From the NCBI RefSeq assembly GCF_000518545.1, contig NZ_JADU01000006.1:1-64000 (forward strand): 64,000 bases of DNA. Direction: 5' to 3'. The position numbers were made by a program, and so were the translations under genes. Shown here piece by piece: positions 8,423 to 17,205 of this stretch. Under the pieces are notes generated by a model, which searched no databases, was not told the DNA's origin, and saw only the letters and a list, made by a program, of their open reading frames with translations. Within the stretch, counting starts at the first letter, position 1. Each line of letters starts with the position of its first letter. This DNA is from Hallella seregens ATCC 51272 (lineage in GTDB: Bacteria > Bacteroidota > Bacteroidia > Bacteroidales > Bacteroidaceae).

Positions 8423-9730
8423 ATGAAACTATTTATGCTCTTGCTTGTGCCGATACTCTCGGCGCAGGCAGCGGCCCAAATCGATAATACATTGCCGGCC
8501 GATAGCGACACCATCGGTTCGGCATGCACTCCGCAGGAAACGGTCGAAGCATCGGACGCTAACGCTTTTCAGGTGCAGGTGAAAGGTTTTCTTGATACCT
8601 ACCATGCCGTCAGGACGGAGGGACGTGCCGACTGGATGGCTTCGCGGACTCGGGCGCGGGGAGAACTCAAACTCGAGAAAGGGGCGGCTTCGCTCTTCCT
8701 ATCCCTGAACGCCACCTACAACGGAATATTGAAAGAACGCACAGGACTGGAATTGCGCGAGGCTTATCTCTCTTATGCAAAGGGCAACTTCGACCTGCGC
8801 GTCGGGCGGCAGATTGTCGTATGGGGCGTGGCGGATGCACTGCGCGTTACCGATTGCGTGTCGCCGTTCGACTATACTGAGTTTCTCGCACAAGACTACG
8901 ACGACATTCGCATGCCCGTCAATGGGCTGCGTGCAAAATACACAAGAGGTTCGGTCACCCTTGAAGCCGTGTGCAATCCTGTGGTAGACTTCTTCGTGTT
9001 GCCGACAGACGAGCGCAATCCGTGGGCAATCCGCCTACCGTCTGCACCACTGCCTTACACCACCGACTTGGAAAGCGGCAAGCCGGAGAAGAAAATCAAG
9101 AATATGGAGTTTGGCGGACGGGTAAGCGTCAATCTCAGCGGAATAGACTTCTCCGTGAGTGCCTTGCGGACGTGGAACAAGCTGCCTGCCCTTTGCCCTG
9201 CCCTGTCGGGCGATGGAAGGACGCTCCACATCAACGGACAGTACCGCCGTATGACGATGTTGGGTGCCGACTGCTCATTGCCCGTCGGTCAGTTTGTCCT
9301 CCGCGCCGAAGTCGCCGAGTACATAGGCGAGGCACAAGGAAGCGGCTTGGGGCAAAATGCCGTGCGGCGCAACACGCTCAACGCCCTTGCAGGGGTAGAC
9401 TGGTATCCGGGTAACGACTGGAACATCAGCGTACAGTATTATCATAAATACACATCGGGCAATCTCGCAGCGCTCTCCGTCTATCGCAATGCCGGGCTTG
9501 CCACAGCAAGACTCTCAAAGGAACTGCTGCACAACACGCTGAAACTCTCCACCTTTGCCTACATCGACGTGGCAAGCGGCGGCATCTTCAACCGCCTTTC
9601 CGCCTCCTATTCTCTCAACGACGATATAGAACTAACCGCCGGCTACGACTATTTCCATGCCAACAAAGGCAAGTTTGCCATGTATGGTAAGAACTCCGAA
9701 GCGTGGGTGAAGATGAAGTATAGTTTCTGA
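8423..9730 (+). CDS. Outer-membrane beta-barrel protein, DUF1302-like
   Basis: A 435-residue protein with a signal peptide (residues 1-18) and regularly alternating beta strands, ending in the aromatic residue Phe (KMKYSF) expected for BAM-dependent barrels. The stretch VGRQIVVWGVADALRVTD resembles the conserved core of DUF1302-like barrels that occur with RND and LolA-like partners. It starts 1 bp after the upstream stop codon, indicating tight translational coupling. It probably forms the outer-membrane part of the exporter system. Assignment rests on context and this motif; a generic porin-like barrel is the alternative. Confidence 0.75.
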   Translation: MKLFMLLLVPILSAQAAAQIDNTLPADSDTIGSACTPQETVEASDANAFQVQVKGFLDTYHAVRTEGRADWMASRTRARGELKLEKGAASLFLSLNATYNGILKERTGLELREAYLSYAKGNFDLRVGRQIVVWGVADALRVTDCVSPFDYTEFLAQDYDDIRMPVNGLRAKYTRGSVTLEAVCNPVVDFFVLPTDERNPWAIRLPSAPLPYTTDLESGKPEKKIKNMEFGGRVSVNLSGIDFSVSALRTWNKLPALCPALSGDGRTLHINGQYRRMTMLGADCSLPVGQFVLRAEVAEYIGEAQGSGLGQNAVRRNTLNALAGVDWYPGNDWNISVQYYHKYTSGNLAALSVYRNAGLATARLSKELLHNTLKLSTFAYIDVASGGIFNRLSASYSLNDDIELTAGYDYFHANKGKFAMYGKNSEAWVKMKYSF

Positions 9731-9801
9731 TTCCATTTTAATACATGAAATGATTATACTCAAAATAAAAATAACATGTGAAAGTACGTAAAGAAGAAAA
9801 G

Positions 9802-9852
9802 TAGAATGTAGTCATAGGGTAGTAATGCTTGTCTTTCTCTAACTACATTCTA
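9802..9852. terminator. Inverted repeat downstream of the recombinase operon
   Basis: TAGAATGTAGT (9802-9812) and ACTACATTCTA (9842-9852) form an 11 bp perfect inverted repeat with a 29 nt loop. It lies in the 134 bp gap between the convergent barrel gene and the minus-strand recombinase operon. It could be a bidirectional terminator or an element-related site. No clear T-run directly follows on either strand. Confidence 0.4.
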
Positions 9853-9864
9853 ACTTTCTTTCTA

Positions 9865-10326
9865 TCACAATTTTATATCTTTTGTAGTTATGTCGTAGAT
9901 TGATATCGATGAAATAGAAAAGTGTATCAATTGATACTGCCATTGCAGGTATATCTGCTCCCTCACAGGTACAGGGCGTTGCAGTTCTCGACAGATGTAT
10001 TTCCTGAACAAGTGTACTTCCGTGCTGTCCAATTGATAAGACAAAGCGATGATGATTGAAAGCGGATAAAGTGGGGCATAACCTTTTAACAGCCCATTTA
10101 CGAATACTTCTAACTCCCCTGTATCCCTTTCATCGGGACGTAGGGAAGATACTTTTAGTAGTTGCTGCAGACGATAGTTGAGTTTCTTCCATGTTACACC
10201 GAAGAAGTCAACGAGCTCACTCTCGGTCATGACTATATCACCTTTACCTTTGCGAATGATTTGCATATTGTCGCCCCACTCGAAATAGCTGCGCTCTCTT
10301 TTTGTTTGATGGTGATTGACATTCAT
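9865..10326 (-). CDS. Small protein with weak RhuM/KilA-like resemblance, third gene of recombinase operon
   Basis: A 153-residue protein whose start codon overlaps the stop of the upstream recombinase by 4 bp. Residues about 33-60 look like a helix-turn-helix-type segment (TESELVDFFGVTWKKLNYRL). The part LYPLSIIIALSYQLDSTEVHLFRKYI recalls the YNLDVIISVGYRV...FRQW region of RhuM-type proteins carried on mobile elements. The match is weak and by eye only. Its position suggests a role in the element's excision, regulation or maintenance, but I do not recognise a defined function. Confidence 0.6.
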   Translation of the reverse strand: MNVNHHQTKRERSYFEWGDNMQIIRKGKGDIVMTESELVDFFGVTWKKLNYRLQQLLKVSSLRPDERDTGELEVFVNGLLKGYAPLYPLSIIIALSYQLDSTEVHLFRKYICRELQRPVPVREQIYLQWQYQLIHFSISSISIYDITTKDIKL

Positions 10327-11567
10327 ACGGCTTCCTCCCTTATTTCTTCTTTTTGATGTTTCCTTATCAATCTGTCCATATCCTCCGAAATCTTATTATC
10401 GGTAACCTGTGCGTAGATTTGAGTACTGGATATAGAGGCGTGCCCCATCATCTTGGCAATGCTTTCGATAGGTATCCCTGCACTTAAACTCATCGTGCCG
10501 AATGTGTGCCTCGCCATGTGGTAGGACAACCGTTCTCTGATGCCACACGCCTTACCCACGATGCTCAGCTTTGCACTCATCACGCTACGGCTACAAGCAC
10601 AGTGAAAAATAAAGTCGTCGCCTTTTCCTTTCACTGTCTGCATTTCTTTCATGCTCAGTTGTTCTTTCTTGCATTGATTGATGATGGCCTCCGCTATCGG
10701 GTGCAGGGGCACAATAAACTCCATCTTTGTTTTCTGCCGTTCCTTTCTAATATATTTCTTTCCGTCTGCTGCCGTTTGAATGTGTCCAAATTGCAAATGT
10801 TCCATATCAGCAATAGCCAAGCCCGTGAAGCATGAGAAGACAAACATCCGTCTTGCTTGTTCTGCTTCCTTATCAGGTACTCTCAATGCCATGAGTTTGG
10901 CAACATCGCTCTTTTGCAGAAAGCGTATCTTCTGTTCCGCTTTCTCATACTTAGCTTTCTCAAAAGGATTACAGCGAATGAGCATTTGACTGACCGCACG
11001 GTACATCAGCTTACTCAACCAACAAAGGTAACGATTCATGGTAGCTGTTGTCAAACCTCGCTTTTTCAGATAGAAACGGTATTCTTCAAACAAGTCTTCC
11101 GTTATAGTGGCTATGACTATATCCGTCATTCCCTTATCCTTTACAAACTCCGTAAGTAACTTATCTGAATAAAGAAGATTCTGATAGGTTCCCTCAGCTC
11201 TTGATTTGCCCACGCACTCTTTAACGGATTGCAGTTCTGCTTTGCTCATGGCAAGAAGTGTTGTCGGCATGGTGGCTATCCCCTGCAAACGGTTCTTGAG
11301 CAGTTCCATGCTTACCACTCCGTCCTTTATCAATATCTCCTGATAGGCCTTTTCTACAAGTTCTTTGAACTCGCCGATTCTTTGATTGGTGTTCTTGTCG
11401 GTTGTCAGTCCTTTCCTGCTGTTCCACTCGGAGGATTTGCATTCCTCGCCTGTGGTAATGGCGGTACTCTTTCCGTCTATGGTGATACGGCAGAGAATGG
11501 TGGTCTTGCCGTCTGCCTTTATTTTCTTTCTGTTGATGTAAAACAATATCTTGAATGTACTTCTCAT
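10323..11567 (-). CDS. Tyrosine recombinase/integrase, Bacteroidetes type
   Basis: A 414-residue recombinase. An arm-binding domain covers residues about 1-100, a SAM-like core-binding domain about 110-210, and the catalytic domain about 220-400. Visible catalytic elements are HMARHTFGT (His-x-x-Arg), MMGHASISSTQIYAQV with the second His and the nucleophilic Tyr. At the Arg I position the sequence is FSCFTGLAIADM, without the usual Arg; loss of Arg I is known for Bacteroides conjugative-transposon integrases such as IntDOT. It starts 12 bp after the stop of the other recombinase, so both are co-transcribed. Confidence 0.9.
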   Translation of the reverse strand: MRSTFKILFYINRKKIKADGKTTILCRITIDGKSTAITTGEECKSSEWNSRKGLTTDKNTNQRIGEFKELVEKAYQEILIKDGVVSMELLKNRLQGIATMPTTLLAMSKAELQSVKECVGKSRAEGTYQNLLYSDKLLTEFVKDKGMTDIVIATITEDLFEEYRFYLKKRGLTTATMNRYLCWLSKLMYRAVSQMLIRCNPFEKAKYEKAEQKIRFLQKSDVAKLMALRVPDKEAEQARRMFVFSCFTGLAIADMEHLQFGHIQTAADGKKYIRKERQKTKMEFIVPLHPIAEAIINQCKKEQLSMKEMQTVKGKGDDFIFHCACSRSVMSAKLSIVGKACGIRERLSYHMARHTFGTMSLSAGIPIESIAKMMGHASISSTQIYAQVTDNKISEDMDRLIRKHQKEEIREEAV

Positions 11568-11579
11568 AAAAAATCTTGG

Positions 11580-12809
11580 TTAAATGGTTAAACGTAAATC
11601 TTCTGTGAAAGAAAGGAAACGGTTAAACTCCTCAAAGAGTTTCTGCGGTGTTACCTTTGCATAACGTTCGGTCATACTTACGTTCGTATGTCCGAGCATC
11701 TTGCTCACCGTTTCAATAGGAACGCCCTGCTCCAAGGTGATAAGTGTGGCAAAGGTATGCCTTGCAGTATGCGAAGTAAAGGGAAAAGAAATACCTGCCC
11801 GTAGTCGCAAGGCTTTAAGACAGGACTGATAAGTGGGATATTTGATGAAAGGCAGCAGTGCTTCCCTTTCATCGCTATGCATTTTCTCAATTAACCGAAC
11901 AGCTTCCGGCAACAACTTGATACGACAAAGCACACCCGTCTTCTGTCGGTTGAACTTCAACCACAAACTACCTGCATCATCACGGACAAGATGCTTCTTG
12001 CCTAGTTCCATCAAATCACAATAGGCTGCACCGGTATAACAGGCGAAGAGAAACACATCACGAACTGTTTCCATTTCTTTTTCCAATTCATCAAAGCGGA
12101 GTGCTTTGAGTTTATCCAATGCTTTTTTGTCGAGAGCCTTGGGTGCTTTCTTCTCCCCGCGTTCTATATGGACTTTGTCAAACAGAAGCGTATCAGCCAA
12201 CCCCTCACGATAAGCCAACCTGCAGACGGTCTTCAAATCTGCTGCAACTCTGAAGAATGTGCTTTGCTGATGACCGAGTTCGCCAAGACAAAATGCTTGT
12301 AATTCGTAGATAAAGTTTTCTGTCAGCTGCGAGAAAACCAAGTCCGAAACATGATACTTCCTCTGAATGAACTCCTGCAATCGTTTCCGAGTGGAATGAT
12401 AGGCGTACATAGACCCTTCCTTGATGTCTATACCGATATGGCTTTCTTTCTCCCTGATGAGCATATCCAATCTTTCGATGAGCCTGCATCGTGCCTGCAC
12501 ACTGCCTTGAAACAGTTCCTTTACATCGGTTGCATCAAATGGCTGTCCTTTGGCAATCAACGACTGATAGGCAGATTGAATGGAAAGCAGAAGATTTTCC
12601 AACCTCCCATTAATTTCTACCGCCTCGCGGCTCTTGCCGTCCATTCTGCTCTCACGGGGATTCCATAAGTCGGGATTGCAGGAGAGTTTACAACTAAACT
12701 GAGCAATGGAACGCTCAATGGTAATACGCCCCATAATCGGAGCTTTTCCCGACTTGTCCAAACCGCTCTTTTTAAGGTAGAGCAACACCTTCATTTTCTC
12801 TGTTTTCAT
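11580..12809 (-). CDS. Tyrosine recombinase/integrase, Bacteroidetes type (first gene of pair)
   Basis: A 409-residue recombinase, paralogous to but clearly different from its neighbour. The arm-binding domain is at about 5-100, the core-binding domain at about 120-220 and the catalytic domain at about 230-395. Catalytic motifs include HTARHTFAT and MLGHTNVSMTERYAKV with the Tyr nucleophile; the Arg I region reads FACYTGAAYCDL, again without Arg. A second Met five residues in is an alternative start. It leads the three-gene operon, and nested GTTACC inverted repeats lie 100-165 bp upstream. Tandem recombinases of this sort drive mobilizable elements or site-specific inversion. Confidence 0.9.
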   Translation of the reverse strand: MKTEKMKVLLYLKKSGLDKSGKAPIMGRITIERSIAQFSCKLSCNPDLWNPRESRMDGKSREAVEINGRLENLLLSIQSAYQSLIAKGQPFDATDVKELFQGSVQARCRLIERLDMLIREKESHIGIDIKEGSMYAYHSTRKRLQEFIQRKYHVSDLVFSQLTENFIYELQAFCLGELGHQQSTFFRVAADLKTVCRLAYREGLADTLLFDKVHIERGEKKAPKALDKKALDKLKALRFDELEKEMETVRDVFLFACYTGAAYCDLMELGKKHLVRDDAGSLWLKFNRQKTGVLCRIKLLPEAVRLIEKMHSDEREALLPFIKYPTYQSCLKALRLRAGISFPFTSHTARHTFATLITLEQGVPIETVSKMLGHTNVSMTERYAKVTPQKLFEEFNRFLSFTEDLRLTI

Positions 12810-12908
12810 ACGCTTTAATATTTGTGGGCAAAATTACTCGAATTAAAGCGTTCCTCACATACGCAGAAAACTGCCGACCAAAGCAACAGACGCACGAGCG
12901 AAAATAAT

Positions 12909-12973
12909 TCAGTTACCGAATACTGCACCATCGTTACCAACATCAAAATAGGGTAACACTCTGGTAACTGAAC
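12909..12973. repeat. Nested inverted GTTACC motifs upstream of the recombinase operon
   Basis: TTCAGTTACC (12909-12918) is mirrored by GGTAACTGAA (12964-12973). Inside this pair, GTTACC (12934-12939) is mirrored by GGTAAC (12953-12958). The four copies are symmetrical around about 12943. Their place in front of the recombinase genes suggests recombinase or excisionase binding sites, or an operator for the operon. This is inference from symmetry alone. Confidence 0.7.
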
Positions 12974-13097
12974 TTCTGCCTAAATCTGCATATTTCTGCC
13001 CTTTACAAACAGAGCAACATCATGCTAATTTGTGCATTCCATCCTCATTATCAGTTAGTTTGCGCCAACTCCTATATTTCTTCATTTTCATTGATTA

Positions 13098-13207
13098 GTT
13101 ACGAGCGAATCGCACGGCCGTTACGCCGTAATCACGATGCCGTTACGGTGCAAACGTACGGCCGTTACGGTGCAATCGCGCGGCCATTGCGCCGCAGGGC
13201 AAAACGC
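13098..13207. repeat. 22 bp tandem array, family GTTACGGTGTAATCGCG, locus A (5 units)
   Basis: Five units start at 13098, 13120, 13142, 13164 and 13186, exactly 22 bp apart. Each begins near GTTACG and most end in GGCC. The second unit has the dyad TTACGCCGTAA. The array marks the compositional edge of the island. The rest of the gap (12,810-13,097 and 13,208-13,332) holds the GTTACC repeats, an A+T-rich stretch and a purine-rich tract, and no gene. Confidence 0.9.
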
Positions 13208-13309
13208 CTCACGGGGTCAAGCGCAAAAGAAGAAGAAAGAAAAAGGGAGAGGGAAAGGCACTGTCGCAGGGCCCGGCCGCCGTGCCGGCCCCTGCGGCGG
13301 GCACTTGCC

Positions 13310-13331
13310 GCATGCCGGTAAACCGGCGTGC
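13310..13331 (-). terminator. Hairpin directly after the LytTR regulator gene
   Basis: GCATGCCGG and CCGGCGTGC pair over 9 positions (one G-T) around TAAA, 1 bp beyond the stop codon of the response-regulator gene. No T-run follows, so it may be an mRNA 3' end stabiliser or a weak terminator. Confidence 0.4.
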
Positions 13332-13332
13332 C

Positions 13333-14058
13333 TCACACGGCCGTGTGGTCGTCGATGAAACGCTGCACCTCGTCCCTGTACGTTTCGCTGATGGGAACGA
13401 AGGCGCAACCAAAGGCAATGCGGCTGCGGTCGATGAGATTGATTTTGCTTCGGTTGACAATGTAGGAGCGATGCACGCGCATGAACGTGTCGATGGGCAG
13501 GATATGGTCCAGATGTTTCATGTTGAGCAGGCTCGTCACCTCTGTTTGCCCGTCGGGTGTGGGGCGTTCGAGCACAAACTTGACATAGTCTTTCAGGCCC
13601 TCGATGTAGAGAATATTGTCGAACGGCAACTTGAGAATCTTGTAGTCGCTACGCACAAAGAGGAAGCGGTCTGCGCCCACGGACGAGGCGCTGTCCGACC
13701 TGCCGCCAAGCACGAGGGCCTTGTGGGCCACGGCGAGAAAGCGGTCATAGGCGATGGGCTTGAGCAAATACCCGATGGCATTGGCCTTGTAGCTCTCGAT
13801 GGCATACTGTGCAAAGGCCGTGGTGAACACCACGCGGGTCTGCCGGGGCAGGAGCGTGGCCAGCTCTACACCGTTGAGTTCGGGCATCTGAATGTCGAGA
13901 AAGGCCACGTCGATGGCGTTGGTATGGATGTCGCGGATGGCATCCACCGCACTGTTGTAGGCACCGACAAGATGAAGAAAAGGCGTTCGCGAAACGTAGC
14001 TGGCCAGCAAATCGGCGGCCAGCGGCTCATCGTCGATGACGATACAGTTCAATGTCAT
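13333..14058 (-). CDS. LytTR-type response regulator
   Basis: A 241-residue regulator starting at the ATG at 14058. The receiver domain covers residues about 4-115, with acidic pocket D9/D10, phospho-acceptor Asp55 in FLDIQMPELNG and a conserved late Lys in LLKPI. The LytTR DNA-binding domain occupies about 140-238 (RFLFVRSDYKILKL, IEGLKDYVKF, RVHRSYIVN). A longer frame extends upstream but would read through the kinase gene; the chosen start overlaps the kinase 3' end by 32 bp. It is the last gene of the efflux-two-component run and probably controls it. Confidence 0.92.
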   Translation of the reverse strand: MTLNCIVIDDEPLAADLLASYVSRTPFLHLVGAYNSAVDAIRDIHTNAIDVAFLDIQMPELNGVELATLLPRQTRVVFTTAFAQYAIESYKANAIGYLLKPIAYDRFLAVAHKALVLGGRSDSASSVGADRFLFVRSDYKILKLPFDNILYIEGLKDYVKFVLERPTPDGQTEVTSLLNMKHLDHILPIDTFMRVHRSYIVNRSKINLIDRSRIAFGCAFVPISETYRDEVQRFIDDHTAV

Positions 14059-15124
14059 AAAGCGTAATTTTTGATTGGTATTCCTTATTGTCGTGCACAG
14101 GCCCGTAGGTCCACCGGTAGCCTCCGCCGTATTCCAGGTCGAGACGGCGGCGGATATACGAGAGCCCCACTCCGTGGCCGCTGCGGTTGGAGGCCGGCTT
14201 GGGGTAGTTGCTGTTGGCCACACAGAGCACATAGTCGTCCCCCTCCATGTAAATGCGGATGGAAACAAAGCTCGGCTCGCTGGCCGACACGCCGTGCTTG
14301 AAAGCGTTTTCCACGAGGGCGATGCCCACATTGGGGGCTACGGTGAGCTTGCAGTCGGGCGGCAGCTCGTAGCTTGTGGTGACGCGCACGTTGCTGCGCA
14401 GCCGCAGCCGCATGAGGTTGATGTAGTCGTTGATGAACTCTATCTCGCTGTGGATGCCGACGCGGGGCCTCTGATTGTCGTAGAGCACATGGCGCAGCAT
14501 GTTGCCCAGACTCTCCACGGCCGACTGTGCCTTGTCCTTATCAAACGCGATAAGGGCGTAGATATTATTCAAAGTGTTGAGCAAAAAGTGCGGGTGAATC
14601 TCTGCACGCAGCACCTTGAGTTCGGCCTCGATGCGCGCCTTTTCGGCCATGCGCCGCTGCACCTCGGCCGTGCGCCACCGCTCCGTCATCCTGACGGCCG
14701 TGGCCGCCCCCCAAGAGGCGAAGAGCATAAAGGCATTCTTGAACATCATGAGCAGGGGCAGGTTGTACCGCCGCCGGCCATCCGGCCCGGAAAGGGGGGC
14801 AGCGGCACTGTCCCAGCCGGGTGCTGCGTTCCACAGATGGATGCCATAGACCAGCGCGCACACCATCACGATGTTGACTGCAAAGAAAGCAACCCGGCGG
14901 TTGTGGAAGTAGAGCTTCGGGATGAGCACGTAGTAGTTGAAGAGATAGGTGGACAGCATGAGGCTGGGCACGATGAGATAGCGGAGGTAGCTCCGCCAGT
15001 TGTGGTCGGTTGTGTCGGTATAAAGCAGCGGCGACAGGAAGATCATCAACCACATGGCGATACCAAACCGCGTCCAGTTGGGCTTGACAGTTGCACTCAT
15101 GACATAGGGATCGGGGGTGGACAA
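14027..15124 (-). CDS. LytS/YehU-family sensor histidine kinase
   Basis: A 365-residue membrane kinase. Four or so helices lie in residues 20-150 and a short coiled coil at 145-175. The His-kinase motif EIHPHFLLNTLNNI puts the phospho-accepting His at 179. The ATP-binding domain follows, with NVGIALVENAFKHG as N-box and SGHGVGLSYIRRRL as G-box. There is no large extracellular domain, so the signal is probably sensed within the membrane. It partners with the overlapping LytTR regulator. MSATVKPN eight residues in is an alternative start. Confidence 0.92.
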   Translation of the reverse strand: MSTPDPYVMSATVKPNWTRFGIAMWLMIFLSPLLYTDTTDHNWRSYLRYLIVPSLMLSTYLFNYYVLIPKLYFHNRRVAFFAVNIVMVCALVYGIHLWNAAPGWDSAAAPLSGPDGRRRYNLPLLMMFKNAFMLFASWGAATAVRMTERWRTAEVQRRMAEKARIEAELKVLRAEIHPHFLLNTLNNIYALIAFDKDKAQSAVESLGNMLRHVLYDNQRPRVGIHSEIEFINDYINLMRLRLRSNVRVTTSYELPPDCKLTVAPNVGIALVENAFKHGVSASEPSFVSIRIYMEGDDYVLCVANSNYPKPASNRSGHGVGLSYIRRRLDLEYGGGYRWTYGPVHDNKEYQSKITLYDIELYRHRR

Positions 15125-15139
15125 AAGGGCGGAGGGCCG

Positions 15140-16378
15140 CTATTCATAGCGGATGGCTTCGATGGGATCGAGCCGGGCGGCCTTCTTGGCCGGGTACCAG
15201 CCGAAGAACACACCGGTGAAAGTGCAGACGGCAAAGCTCATGGCGATGGTCCACAGCTCGATGTAGATGGGCCAGTGGGCCAGCAGCCTCACGGCGTAAC
15301 TGGCGCCCACGCCCAACGCCACGCCGATGACGCCGCCCGTGACACTGAGCAGAATGGCCTCGATGAGGAACTGGTTGAGGATGTCTACGCCGCGCGCCCC
15401 CACGCTCATGCGCAGTCCTATCTCGCGGGTGCGCTCGGTAACGCTGACGTACATGATGTTCATGATGCCGATACCACCCACGATAAGCGAGATGCCGGCC
15501 ACGCAGCCCAGCAGGATAGTCATCATGTTGGTGGTGGAATTCATCATCGTCGAGAGCTCCTCCTGCGAGCGGATGTTGAAGTCGTCGGCGTCGGCCGCAG
15601 CCTCGTCGGTGGCTTCCTTGAGCTTGTGGTTGCGTCGCAGGATGGCAATCATCTCCTCGGTGGCCTTGTCGGTCACGTCTTCCGTGATGGCCGAGGCCTG
15701 TATCTCGCTCAGATAATTCTGGGCCAGGATGCGCTTCATCACCGTGGTATAGGGTGCGAGCACCAGGTTGTCCTGGTCCATGCCCATGGAGTTGTAGCCT
15801 TTTTTCTTGAGCACACCGATGACGCGGAACGGGATGGAGTTGAACCGAATGACGCGGCCGATGGGGTCGCTGCCGTCGGGAAAGAGATAGTCGACGACCG
15901 TCTTGCCGAGAATGCACACCTTGGCGCTCGACTTGATGTCCTGCTGCGTGAACACCTCGCCGTCGCTCACGCTGAGCTGTCGAATGCCGAGATACTCCTG
16001 ATTGACCCCATAAATGGTGGACTGCGTATTGTTGTTGCCGTAGATGAACTGGCCGCTGCTGCTCACAACAGGGCTTATCGCCTTGATATAAGCGCACCCG
16101 TCCTTGAGCGTCTGGTAGTCGGTGAGCTTGAGAGTCTCCATCGACGAGGCGTCTTGACGCACTCCTCCGCGCATGTCGGCCCCCGGATGAATCATAATCA
16201 TGTTGGAGCCCATCTCGGCAATGTTGGCTTGAATGCTGCGCTTCGAGCCTTGACCGATGGCCAGCATGGTGATGACGGAGGCCACGCCAATGATGATGCC
16301 GAGGGCCGTAAGGAACGATCGCATCTTGTTGGCAAGGATGGCGCGGAGCGCAATCTTGAACAAATTGGTATAATTCAT
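15140..16378 (-). CDS. MacB-like ABC transporter permease
   Basis: A 412-residue permease starting at MNYTNLFKIALRAI. Helix 1 lies near residues 20-42 (FLTALGIIIGVASVITML), followed by a periplasmic MacB core domain of about 230 residues and three helices in the last 130 residues. The end has the FtsX/MacB signature YPAKKAARLDPIEAIRYE. Unlike E. coli MacB, the ATPase is a separate gene, located directly upstream. With the MacA-like adaptor and the TolC-like channel it forms a tripartite efflux pump or a mechanotransmission complex. A longer frame of 28 extra residues is possible but not family-like. Confidence 0.92.
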   Translation of the reverse strand: MNYTNLFKIALRAILANKMRSFLTALGIIIGVASVITMLAIGQGSKRSIQANIAEMGSNMIMIHPGADMRGGVRQDASSMETLKLTDYQTLKDGCAYIKAISPVVSSSGQFIYGNNNTQSTIYGVNQEYLGIRQLSVSDGEVFTQQDIKSSAKVCILGKTVVDYLFPDGSDPIGRVIRFNSIPFRVIGVLKKKGYNSMGMDQDNLVLAPYTTVMKRILAQNYLSEIQASAITEDVTDKATEEMIAILRRNHKLKEATDEAAADADDFNIRSQEELSTMMNSTTNMMTILLGCVAGISLIVGGIGIMNIMYVSVTERTREIGLRMSVGARGVDILNQFLIEAILLSVTGGVIGVALGVGASYAVRLLAHWPIYIELWTIAMSFAVCTFTGVFFGWYPAKKAARLDPIEAIRYE

Positions 16379-16391
16379 GGGTAAGGGTGTC

Positions 16392-17186
16392 CTATTCGTC
16401 GGTGTTGGCCGGCAGGGCGGCAAGGCCCTCGGCGGCACTCTGAATGTTGTGGTTGTAGGCATCGCTCACCACACGGCCGTCGCGCAGCTGGATGTTGCGG
16501 CTGGAATAGTGGGCAATGTCGGGGTTGTGGGTGACGAAAATGATGGTGCGCCCCTGGGCATGGAGCTTCTGGAAGAGCACCAATATCTCGAAAGAAGTGC
16601 GTGTATCGAGGTTGCCCGTGGCCTCGTCGGCCAGAATGACGGCCGGATTGTTGACCAGTGCACGGGCTATGGCCACGCGCTGCATCTGGCCGCCGGACAT
16701 CTGGTTCGACTTATGGTAGAGGCGACTGCCCAGTCCAACGGCCTCGAGGGCCTCGACGGCGCGGTCGTGCCGCTCCTGAGCCGAGACGCCGGCATTGTAC
16801 ATCAGAGGCAACTCCACGTTCTCCACGCTGGTGGTTTTGGGCAGCAAGTTGTAGTTTTGAAAGATAAATCCTATCTTGCGGTTGCGGAGAACGGCCCGCT
16901 GCGACTTGCTCATGGTGCGCACCGAAACGCCGTCGAGATAGTACTCGCCCGTGGTAGGGGTGTCGAGGCAACCCAGTTGATTGAGCAGTGTGGACTTGCC
17001 CGAGCCCGACTTTCCCATGATGGTGACAAACTCTCCCTCGAAGATTTTGAACGACACGCCGCGCAGGGCATGCACGGTTTCGTCGCCCACGAGGAAGTCG
17101 CGCCTCACGTCTTGCAGCTCGATGACCACTTTCCGGTCTTCGGTTTGGGGCCGCGGCTGCGGTTGTTGCTGTACCTGAACAGACAT
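16392..17186 (-). CDS. MacB-like ABC transporter ATP-binding protein
   Basis: A 264-residue stand-alone ATPase of the MacB/LolD group. Walker [10 protein letters not shown] is at 58-66, the signature reads [15 protein letters not shown], and Walker B with D-loop reads [13 protein letters not shown]. The switch His follows in IIFVTHN. The N-terminal 17 residues are a Gln/Pro-rich extension and the C-terminus has about 30 residues beyond the fold. It ends 13 bp before the permease start and begins 19 bp after the adaptor gene, so the complex is encoded contiguously. Confidence 0.93.
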   Translation of the reverse strand: MSVQVQQQPQPRPQTEDRKVVIELQDVRRDFLVGDETVHALRGVSFKIFEGEFVTIMGKSGSGKSTLLNQLGCLDTPTTGEYYLDGVSVRTMSKSQRAVLRNRKIGFIFQNYNLLPKTTSVENVELPLMYNAGVSAQERHDRAVEALEAVGLGSRLYHKSNQMSGGQMQRVAIARALVNNPAVILADEATGNLDTRTSFEILVLFQKLHAQGRTIIFVTHNPDIAHYSSRNIQLRDGRVVSDAYNHNIQSAAEGLAALPANTDE

Positions 17187-17205
17187 AAGCTATCTTCTTT
17201 CGCGG

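Larger units (their letters stand above)
1..13090. other. Probable acquired island, right edge at about 13,090
   Basis: Base composition changes visibly near 13,090: DNA to the left is near 50% GC in genes and much lower around the recombinases, DNA to the right is near 60% or higher. Recombinase genes at the edge and an IS21 end at the left fit an integrated element carrying the ABC and RND exporters as cargo. The left boundary is outside the window and I did not find a convincing attachment-site duplication. Confidence 0.6.

Noticed and set aside
9780..9864. tRNA gene as integration site
   Set aside because: The inverted repeat there does not fold as a tRNA and no T-loop sequence is visible.
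14075..16384. Long plus-strand frame of 769 codons
   Set aside because: It is the antisense of the kinase and permease genes, has His/Gly/Val-rich composition and no domain; a shadow of high-GC coding DNA.
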